A stretch of DNA of 64,000 bases from Desulfobacteraceae bacterium UBA2174 (GTDB lineage: Bacteria > Desulfobacterota > Desulfobacteria > Desulfobacterales > UBA2174). The DNA is taken from NCBI GenBank assembly GCA_002327445.1, contig DCWA01000041.1, positions 121,025 through 185,024 of the forward strand, in the 5' to 3' direction. Of the stretch, positions 41,000-48,091 are shown in pieces; position 1 is the first letter of the stretch, and each line of letters starts with the position of its first letter. Position numbers and translations under genes: made by a program. The notes beneath the pieces were generated by a model, which worked only from the letters and a program-made list of their open reading frames with translations, had not been told where the DNA came from and did no database searches.

Positions 41000-43572
41000 T
41001 GATACGGCACCTGATGCAATGCTGGCGAAGCCGCAACGCGACCCGGGAAAAGCTGGCTCTGGAGCGACTGATCGCCCGGTACCATGCCTTCCGCGTCTTC
41101 TTGGAAAACAACGGCCGGGCCCTGGAACTGATCGGCGCCGTCGACAGGGCCCTGGATGCCGACGACGATGAGGCGCTCAATGATCGGTTGGTAGAGCTGC
41201 GGGGCATTTGCGGGGAAATGGTCGACGGGCTCAACATGGTCTCCGACAACCACTACCAGGGGCTGTATGAATTTCACGGCCGCCTCGCTCAAACCGTGGC
41301 GAAACTGGCCGAGGGTCTGGGACGGTCGTCTCCGCATGGGCCCTACTGTCTTGCCCTGGACGCCGTGGATCCGGCCATGGACCGACAAATCGGCGCCAAG
41401 GCCGCCAATCTGGCCCGTTTGAGGCGCCTAGGACTGAGGGTGCCCGACGGCTTTGTCATCACCACCCATGCCTGTCGCGATTTTCTGAAAGCCGCGGGCC
41501 TGGCGGAGGCCATCGGGCGCCGCCTCGGACCGACAGTCGACGACCCCACGGCCCTGGCTCGCAACGCCCGGGCCATCCAGGAAGAAGTAAAACGCGCGGC
41601 CCTGCCGGAAGATCTGTCCGCAGCCCTTCTCGACGCATGGAAAACACTGGCGGGCGATCGACCGTTGGCCGTATCTGTACGCAGCAGCGGCGTAGCCGAG
41701 GATCGGGCCGAACACTCTTTTGCCGGGCAGTTCGTATCGGTTCTCAACGTTACCGCCGTCGGCGATGTGCCGGGCGCCTACCGTGAAGTGGTGGCCTCCG
41801 CTTTCAGCCCGAGAGCGGTCGCCTACCGGATCGGCGCCGGGCTGGCGCCGGCCGACGCCGAGATGGCCGTGCTGTGCCAGCGGATGGTCGATGCGCGTTG
41901 CGCCGGGGTGATGCTCACCCGCGACCCCTCGGCGGCCGACAGCGGCCGAATGCTGATCAGCGCGGTGCCCGGGCTCGGTACCGGAGCCGTTGGTGGCACG
42001 GCAGCGGCAGATATCTACCGTCCGGCGCGCCCCGGTGAGGCGGATACCGACGGACCGCCGGTCATCGCCGAGAAGCCGACGGCCGAAGTCGCCGCCCCGC
42101 AAGGCGGTCTGCGCCAGATCGCCATCGACGCCGACCGGAGCCGTCAGTCTCTGCTCTCGAAGGATCAACTGGGTGAATTGGTCCAATGCGGGCAAGTGAT
42201 CGAAACCATTGCCGGGCAGCCTCAGGATATCGAGTGGGCTTTCGACCCCAGCGGCGGGCTGCACCTCTTGCAGGCCCGTCCGTTGCGCCTGATGGAAACC
42301 GGCCGTCATCTGCCGCCGGCCGCCGGCGAGGTGCTGCTGATTTCCGGGGTCTGCGCCTGTCCGGGAAGGGCCATCGGACGGGTCGTTTCCGGACGTTCGG
42401 CCGATCAGTTGGCGGCCATCCCGGAAACAGACGACCAGCCGCGGATCCTCCTGCTGGCCCAAGCCACGGTCGACGCGGCGCGTCGGCTACAGGACTTTGA
42501 AGCCGTGATCGTCGAACGGGGCAACCCGGCCGATCATCTTTCCTGCATCGCCAGAGAGTATGGGGTCCCTATGGTGACGGCCCTGAACGCGGCCCCGGCT
42601 CTGAAAGACGGGTGCTGGGTCGTCCTGGATGCCGACCGGGGCAAGATCTTCGCCGCGCCGCAGGATCTCTGGCGGCAGAACAGTCCCGTTCATCGACGGA
42701 ACCACAGGGCTCGCAGGCCGTCCAAACGCCCCTCCGATCCGCTGCGCAACGAACTGCGGCAACGAGTGGTGCCCTTGAATCTCACCGATGCCTTCGGCCC
42801 CACCTTCAACATCCGCCAATGCCGGTCGGTGCACGACCTGGTGCGGCTGATGCACGAAATGACGCTGCTGGCGATGTTCGAGGCCGGCGACGACCTGATG
42901 GAGCAGGCCGGCGCGATGCTCAAAAGGGTGGATCTCGACGTGCCCTTTCATTTTCTGGTGATCGATCTGGGGGGAGGATTGGCCGCCGCCCGGAAAAGGC
43001 GCGTCTTGAGTGTCGACGCTATCCGCTGTGCACCGCTGGCCGCCCTCTGCCGCGGTCTTTCCACCCCGGGATTGAATTGGCATGCCCCGCCCCCGGCGTC
43101 CGCCCTCGGCGGCTTGTTTTCCCGCACCTTCCTCGATGGCCGCAGCCCCCGGCCGGCCGGTTCGTTCAACTACGCCGTGGTCACCGAAGACTACCTCAAC
43201 CTCAACAGCCGGGTGGAATACCATTTTGCCATGCTCGATACTGTCTGCGGGGCCAGCCCGATGGACAACTACATCCGGTTTCGTTTCAAGGGCGGGGGGA
43301 CGGGCCATGAGCGCAGCCGGCGCCGGGCCATCTTTCTGTGCAAGGTATTGGAGGCCAACGGATTTGCCGCCACGGCGGTCGCCGATCTGGTCACAGCGTC
43401 GCTGGTCGGTGCCGCCCAACCTGCCATCGAGCAACGCCTCGTCATGATGGGTCGGCTGCTGGGATTCAGCCGGCTGCTGGATGCGGTCATGGACGACGAT
43501 CAAACCCCGCAGCGGCTGGCCGAGGCCTTCCTGGCCGGCCGGTACGATCAACGGATGGTCGCTCCGGCATGA
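40996..43572 (+). CDS. PEP-synthase-like protein 3 (most complete ATP-grasp)
   Basis: 858 residues. N-domain (YHAFRVFLENNGRALELIGAV), ATP-grasp with KAANLARLR, PDGFVITTHAC, LAVSVRSSGVAEDRAEHSFAGQ and an intact LLQARPLRL, phospho-His domain with His514 (GNPADHLSCIAREYGVP), and C-domain (LNLTDAFGPTFNIRQCRSVHDL, VIDLGGGLAA, EYHFAMLDT, IRFRFKGG). It is the only one of the three with all obvious ATP-site residues, so it is the likely catalytic member. The C-terminal barrel of PEP synthase is missing here too. It overlaps the convergent phosphatase gene by 25 bp. Confidence 0.82.
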   Translation: MMIRHLMQCWRSRNATREKLALERLIARYHAFRVFLENNGRALELIGAVDRALDADDDEALNDRLVELRGICGEMVDGLNMVSDNHYQGLYEFHGRLAQTVAKLAEGLGRSSPHGPYCLALDAVDPAMDRQIGAKAANLARLRRLGLRVPDGFVITTHACRDFLKAAGLAEAIGRRLGPTVDDPTALARNARAIQEEVKRAALPEDLSAALLDAWKTLAGDRPLAVSVRSSGVAEDRAEHSFAGQFVSVLNVTAVGDVPGAYREVVASAFSPRAVAYRIGAGLAPADAEMAVLCQRMVDARCAGVMLTRDPSAADSGRMLISAVPGLGTGAVGGTAAADIYRPARPGEADTDGPPVIAEKPTAEVAAPQGGLRQIAIDADRSRQSLLSKDQLGELVQCGQVIETIAGQPQDIEWAFDPSGGLHLLQARPLRLMETGRHLPPAAGEVLLISGVCACPGRAIGRVVSGRSADQLAAIPETDDQPRILLLAQATVDAARRLQDFEAVIVERGNPADHLSCIAREYGVPMVTALNAAPALKDGCWVVLDADRGKIFAAPQDLWRQNSPVHRRNHRARRPSKRPSDPLRNELRQRVVPLNLTDAFGPTFNIRQCRSVHDLVRLMHEMTLLAMFEAGDDLMEQAGAMLKRVDLDVPFHFLVIDLGGGLAAARKRRVLSVDAIRCAPLAALCRGLSTPGLNWHAPPPASALGGLFSRTFLDGRSPRPAGSFNYAVVTEDYLNLNSRVEYHFAMLDTVCGASPMDNYIRFRFKGGGTGHERSRRRAIFLCKVLEANGFAATAVADLVTASLVGAAQPAIEQRLVMMGRLLGFSRLLDAVMDDDQTPQRLAEAFLAGRYDQRMVAPA

Positions 43573-44213
43573 TAGAAACACAGACGCGGCAGCTCCACGG
43601 CGGTAAGCAGATTGCCGTAGACGGCCCCGGTATCGATGCCGATCCGGCCGGGGGCAACCAGCGGGGTCTCAAAGGCCGTATGGCCGAAGATCACCGTATC
43701 GCCTTCGGGTTGAACCCCGGCGGAAGCCAGTCTCCGGCTGGTGAGCTGCTGGTAGGGTCGATCGGAATCTCCGTCATCGGTGTCGGCATGGACGAAGAGA
43801 AACGTTCCGGAGCGAAACGATAATTGCAGCGAGCGCAAGAAGTTCAAATGCGCGGGCGGCAGAAAGGACAAGTCGCGCAGGCGGCGCACGGATGCATCCC
43901 CGTAGCTTTTCAAGGTCGCTTCGACGCCGATGCTGCGGAGGCGGTGGAGGATCTTCACATCGCCGCTGGCCGCGTATGCCAGCAGTGCGTATTCATGGTT
44001 GCCCATGAGAAAAACGGCCCGGGCGCATTCGGCCCGCAGGTCCAGCAGGTAGTCGATCACTTGGCGGGACCGCGGCCCCCGGTTGATGTAATCGCCCAAA
44101 AACACGAGGGTGTCACGCCGACGGTCAAAAGGCAGGCGGTTCATCAATTCCACGAGGTTGCGATGGCACCCGTGAATGTCTCCGATGGCAAATATTTTTT
44201 CATCCGGGTTCAT
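43548..44213 (-). CDS. PPP-family serine/threonine-type protein phosphatase
   Basis: 221 residues. The three metal motifs are intact: GDIHGCHRNL, GDYINRGPRS and GNHEYALLA, with the later His in FVHADTDD and FGHTAFE. This is the compact bacterial PPP1/lambda-phosphatase type (PrpA/PrpB-like). ATG 44213 is chosen (GAAAG 8 bases upstream, and the GDIHG motif follows closely); ATG 44240 is an alternative. Its 3' end overlaps PEP-synthase-like 3 by 25 bp in convergent orientation. A role in removing phosphate from a module protein is possible, but only positional. Confidence 0.88.
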   Translation of the reverse strand: MNPDEKIFAIGDIHGCHRNLVELMNRLPFDRRRDTLVFLGDYINRGPRSRQVIDYLLDLRAECARAVFLMGNHEYALLAYAASGDVKILHRLRSIGVEATLKSYGDASVRRLRDLSFLPPAHLNFLRSLQLSFRSGTFLFVHADTDDGDSDRPYQQLTSRRLASAGVQPEGDTVIFGHTAFETPLVAPGRIGIDTGAVYGNLLTAVELPRLCFYHAGATIR

Positions 44214-44308
44214 TGCAAACACTTTCAGGCGCAAAGCCATCTATCTGAAGTTTCCCGGAAACTGTTCATGGCGCCATCCGCGGCAGTACTTCTACAAGAA
44301 AATTTAGC

Positions 44309-44914
44309 ATGGAATCGAGTCTGAATATAGAGATTTTTAAGTGGATCCATGCCGGAGCCGGGACGCGTCCGGTCGTGGACGGAATGGCCGTTTTCTTCGG
44401 CGAGGGCGGTCCTTATTTCCTGGCGGTTTTGTTTGCCGTTCTCTGGTTCTTTGTGGATGAAAACAAAAAGACGGCCCTTTTGGAAGCGACCGAGGCGGCC
44501 ATCATCGGTCTTCTTGTCAACCAGCTGATCGGCCTTTTATATTTCCACCCCCGCCCGTACATGATCGGCCTTTTTACGCCACTTTTTGCCCATGGTCCGG
44601 AAACCTCCTTTCCCAGCGACCACGCCACGTTGATGTTTGCGGCCGCCTTCTATCTGCTCTTTGCCCGGCGCTGGGCCGCCTGCGGTATCCCCCTGTTGGC
44701 GGTCACCCTTCTGACTGCCTGGGGTCGGGTTTACAGCGGGGTGCATTTCCCCTTCGACATGGCCGGCAGTCTGGCGGTTGGGGTCATAAGCGTCGGATTG
44801 ATGCATCTTGCTGAAAAACCGTTGAATCCATTGAACAAACGATTGATCCGGATAAGCGATCAGTGGACGGATCGACTGGCGCGAATGCAAAAAGGCGCAC
44901 CAAAAGAAAAGTAA
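44309..44914 (+). CDS. PAP2-family undecaprenyl-diphosphatase (BcrC-like)
   Basis: 201 residues with five to six TM helices. The PAP2 phosphatase signature is present in three parts: LLYFHPRPY (K/RP motif, Lys missing), FPSDHATL (PSGH-type) and GRVYSGVHFPFD (R...H...D). BcrC-type enzymes dephosphorylate undecaprenyl-PP at the periplasmic face to recycle the carrier lipid. It starts the envelope gene run that leads to arn. The 3' end is followed 5 bp later by the DedA-PAP2 fusion gene. A diacylglycerol-PP substrate is possible. Confidence 0.85.
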   Translation: MESSLNIEIFKWIHAGAGTRPVVDGMAVFFGEGGPYFLAVLFAVLWFFVDENKKTALLEATEAAIIGLLVNQLIGLLYFHPRPYMIGLFTPLFAHGPETSFPSDHATLMFAAAFYLLFARRWAACGIPLLAVTLLTAWGRVYSGVHFPFDMAGSLAVGVISVGLMHLAEKPLNPLNKRLIRISDQWTDRLARMQKGAPKEK

Positions 44915-44919
44915 ACCGG

Positions 44920-46965
44920 ATGCACTACCTCAACACATTATTGACCCTCATCGGTCATTACCCCGGGCTGACCTACGGAGCGGTTTTTCTGCTTTCTCTT
45001 TCCGAGTCCCTGGCACTGGTCGGGTTGATAGTCCCGGGCACGGTGATCATGTTCGGCGTCGGCGCGGTGGTGGCCACGGGCAGCCTGAAGCTTTCGCACG
45101 TCCTGCTGCTGGCCATGGCCGGGGCCATTGCCGGTGACGGTATCAGCTATTGGCTGGGTCACCATTATCGGGAAAGGCTCCAGAGGATTTGGCCATTTGC
45201 CCGTTACCCCGGAATGCTGCGAAACGGCGAAGCATTTTTTTATCGACATGGAGGCAAAAGCGTCCTGTTTGGCCGCTTCGTGGGCCCGGTGCGCCCGGTG
45301 ATTCCGCTGGTGGCGGGAATGCTGGGCATGGGACCGGCGCATTTTGCGGTGGTCAACGTGCTTTCGGCCATCGGCTGGGCATTGGTTTATATTCTGCCGG
45401 GAGTATTTTTCGGAACATCTCTGGCGATGGCCGGGGCGGTCAGCAGCCGGCTGGCCGTTCTCGTTTTTATCCTGGCCGCCGGTGCATGGGGGGTCATCCG
45501 GGGGTCTCGCCGGGTGATCTCCTTGTTGGCGCGAAAAGGGCCCCTCTGGCTTAGCAATCTGAAACAATGGGCCACATCGGAACCATCGTCTCACCGGTTC
45601 GCGCGCTTTGTTCAACGGTTTTTATACTTTCTGCTTTTCGGCGGGAGGGCAGAGGCGTTGCCGGTCGCCTTTCTGGCCGTAACGCTTTTTATCGCCGGAT
45701 GGGCATTTCTGGGCGTCCTGCAGGATGTTCTGGCCAAAGACCCGCTGGTGGTCGCCGACCAGGCCGTTTACCATTTTTTTCAATCTCTTCGGACCGCATG
45801 GGGTGACAGCGTTTTCGTGGCCATCACCGAACTGGGCGATTCCTTTGTGAACCTGTCGCTGGCCGGCGCGGTGTTGATTGTTCTTCTCGTCAAACGCTGC
45901 TTCCGCACAGCGGGTTTCTGGGTGCTGACGGCGCTGGGCGGGCTGTTGGGAGTTCAGTTGCTCAAATGGGCCATCCATTTGCCGCGCCCGGTGGCGATAT
46001 ATCATAGGGCTTCGGCTTATGGCTTCCCCAGCGGTCACACGACCATGAGCGTCGTCCTCTACGGCTTCCTTGCCATCCTGCTGGCCCGGAAGCTTTCCGG
46101 AACGTGGCGCTGGGGATTGTTTTCAGGGGTTCTTTTCATCTCCTTTGTGATAGGTATTTCCCGTCTTTATCTGGGCGCCCACTGGCTTTCCGATGTCCTG
46201 GGAGGCTATTTCATCGGCACGAGTTGGACGGCGGTCATGGGGATCGCCTGGCTGAAGGCGATTGATGAGAAAATTCCCAACCGGTCGCTGTCCTTGACGC
46301 TTGCCCTGGTTGTCGCCATTGCCGGGAGCTGGCATGTGGCCCAGCGCCACGGGAAAGACCTGGTGTTTTACGCCCCTCGCCATGAGGAGAAAACCATGAC
46401 ACTCTCTGTTTGGCAAAGGGGGGGATGGCGCGACCTGCCCGCCTGGCGCATTGACATGGAAGGCGCGCTCGAGCAGCCCCTTACCGTTCAGTGGGCCGGG
46501 CTGCCTGTCGAGCTGGTCCGTTTTCTCAAGGAAACCGGCTGGCGGCAGCCACAGCCGCTAAGCCTGAAAAGTCTCCTCGGGATGTTTTCTCCGAACACGC
46601 CGGTTGAACGGTTGCCGGTTTTGCCTCGGCTTCACGACGGCAGGACGGAGCGTTTGCGTCTTGTGCGTCCAGATGGCGACAGCCGTCTTGTATTGCGCCT
46701 GTGGGATACCGATGTAAAAATAGAAGGAAATGACGGTTTTTATCTTTTCGCGGGAACCATAGAGGAACAGCAGGGCCGCAGCCTGGCTGGCTTGATCACC
46801 CTGGCAAGAAACACCGGAGATTATGATCAGCCCTTGGACCTGTTGGCGCAAACACTTGGCGGAAGGTTTTCCGTAATGCACGTTTGTCGAACGGATCAAG
46901 AGCTTCGAAGCGACCAAAATCATCAATGGTCCCGATGGCGGGGCGGGGTGCTGCTGGCATGGTAA
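44920..46965 (+). CDS. DedA-PAP2-LssY fusion membrane protein
   Basis: 681 residues. DedA domain (1-200; SLSESLALVGLIVPGTVIMFG, GDGISYWLGHHYRERL, FGRFVGPVRPVIPLVAGM), PAP2 phosphatase domain (about 290-450; IHLPRPVA, FPSGHTTMSV, SRLYLGAHWLSDVLGG), then a soluble LssY_C-type domain (about 480-681; WQRGGWRDLPAW, GRFSVMHVCRTD). DedA proteins are reported to flip undecaprenyl phosphate, and PAP2 removes a phosphate from Und-PP, so one polypeptide could do both recycling steps. It is placed between the BcrC-like gene and the UPF0104 gene in a compact plus-strand operon. ATG 44920 is followed immediately by the DedA TM. Confidence 0.85.
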   Translation: MHYLNTLLTLIGHYPGLTYGAVFLLSLSESLALVGLIVPGTVIMFGVGAVVATGSLKLSHVLLLAMAGAIAGDGISYWLGHHYRERLQRIWPFARYPGMLRNGEAFFYRHGGKSVLFGRFVGPVRPVIPLVAGMLGMGPAHFAVVNVLSAIGWALVYILPGVFFGTSLAMAGAVSSRLAVLVFILAAGAWGVIRGSRRVISLLARKGPLWLSNLKQWATSEPSSHRFARFVQRFLYFLLFGGRAEALPVAFLAVTLFIAGWAFLGVLQDVLAKDPLVVADQAVYHFFQSLRTAWGDSVFVAITELGDSFVNLSLAGAVLIVLLVKRCFRTAGFWVLTALGGLLGVQLLKWAIHLPRPVAIYHRASAYGFPSGHTTMSVVLYGFLAILLARKLSGTWRWGLFSGVLFISFVIGISRLYLGAHWLSDVLGGYFIGTSWTAVMGIAWLKAIDEKIPNRSLSLTLALVVAIAGSWHVAQRHGKDLVFYAPRHEEKTMTLSVWQRGGWRDLPAWRIDMEGALEQPLTVQWAGLPVELVRFLKETGWRQPQPLSLKSLLGMFSPNTPVERLPVLPRLHDGRTERLRLVRPDGDSRLVLRLWDTDVKIEGNDGFYLFAGTIEEQQGRSLAGLITLARNTGDYDQPLDLLAQTLGGRFSVMHVCRTDQELRSDQNHQWSRWRGGVLLAW

Positions 46966-47026
46966 AACACAGTGCTCCCATCGAGCTGAAAGGCTTATCG
47001 TTTGCCTGGTTCCTGTGGTGGCAACG

Positions 47027-48091
47027 ATGATAAAAGGATTGCAGCATATTCCATTACATGTTGCGCGGAAGGTTACCGCTTATTTCGGGCTGGCGGCGCT
47101 GTTTTTCGCCCTGTCTTTCACCACCCTTTACTTTGTTCACCACTATTTTTCCGCCGGACGCCTACGGATACCTTCCAGCCTGCTTTCGGCAAACGTCATC
47201 GGCATTCTTGCGGTTCTCCTGGTGCTGTACTTTCTGGCGGACGGTCTGCGGCTGTATAGCGTCATTCGGGCGATGGGGTTTCGCATCGCGTTTTCCTACA
47301 TTATCAAGTTGGTCTTTGTGAATATCTTCGTATCCAACGTCACACCGCTGGCCACCGGCGGCGGCGTGGTCCAGGTCTACTTCATGCGCCGGAAAGGCAT
47401 GCCCGTCGGGGAGGCGATGACGGCCACGTCGATCCGCACCATCCTGGCGGTCCTGATCCTGTTCGCCCTCACCCCGGTCATCATCTGGACCGAGCCGAAT
47501 CGGTTCCGGATGTTTTTTCACCGGAATCTTCTCTACGGCATCACCGGGGTTTCCTGTGCCTACCTGGTCGTTTTCTGGATTATTCTGTGCCGGATACGGA
47601 TTATCAAACGCTGGATGTTTCGGGGATTGTATCTGCTCAATGCAATGCACGTTGTGTCGCGGCCCCGGTTCAGAAACTGGTTTTTAAAGGTTTCGCGCGA
47701 GCTGGACCTGTTTTCCGACGGGTTTAGACGCTATTTCAGGAACAGCCCCGGCTGGGCGGCCCTTTCCGTTTTCTTTACGGCGCTCTTCCTGTTGCTGCTT
47801 TTCTCTTTTTCCCTTGTGCTGCTCAGGGCCCTGGGGTACCAGGCCCCGGTGCTGACCGTACTGGCCTTCCAGGTGGTGGTGACCTTTTTCATGTACTTCA
47901 CCCCCACACCGGGGGCAACGGGTGTTGCCGAAGGCGGCTACGGGCTCCTGTTCGCCCAACTGGTGCAAAGACAGGACATCGCCTTGCTGACCCTGGCCTG
48001 GCGCTTTTTGACCATCTATGTCGGGGTGGCGATCGGTATGGTAGTGATGTACAGGGAGCTTTTTCAAAGTGGCAGAGCGGACCGGACATGA
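47027..48091 (+). CDS. UPF0104/LPG-synthase TM-type membrane protein (AglD/MprF-like)
   Basis: 354 residues with about eight TM helices. It has the family core NVTPLATGGGVVQVYFMRRKGMPVGEAMTATSIRTI and PTPGATGVAEGGYGLLFAQLV, as in lysylphosphatidylglycerol-synthetase TM domains without the synthetase. It is thought to be a lipid or glycolipid flippase. ATG 47027 is preferred over GTG 47015. The stop overlaps the next ATG (ATGA 48088-48091), so it is coupled to the phosphoesterase-GT4 fusion and may move its lipid product across the membrane. Confidence 0.82.
   Translation: MIKGLQHIPLHVARKVTAYFGLAALFFALSFTTLYFVHHYFSAGRLRIPSSLLSANVIGILAVLLVLYFLADGLRLYSVIRAMGFRIAFSYIIKLVFVNIFVSNVTPLATGGGVVQVYFMRRKGMPVGEAMTATSIRTILAVLILFALTPVIIWTEPNRFRMFFHRNLLYGITGVSCAYLVVFWIILCRIRIIKRWMFRGLYLLNAMHVVSRPRFRNWFLKVSRELDLFSDGFRRYFRNSPGWAALSVFFTALFLLLLFSFSLVLLRALGYQAPVLTVLAFQVVVTFFMYFTPTPGATGVAEGGYGLLFAQLVQRQDIALLTLAWRFLTIYVGVAIGMVVMYRELFQSGRADRT

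Noticed and set aside
44199..44213. TTCATCCGGGTTCAT upstream of the PAP2 gene as a fourth response-regulator box
   Set aside because: The half-sites are 10 bp apart instead of 11, no TTANAN hexamer is at the 25-bp offset, and the bases encode MNPDEK of the phosphatase gene.
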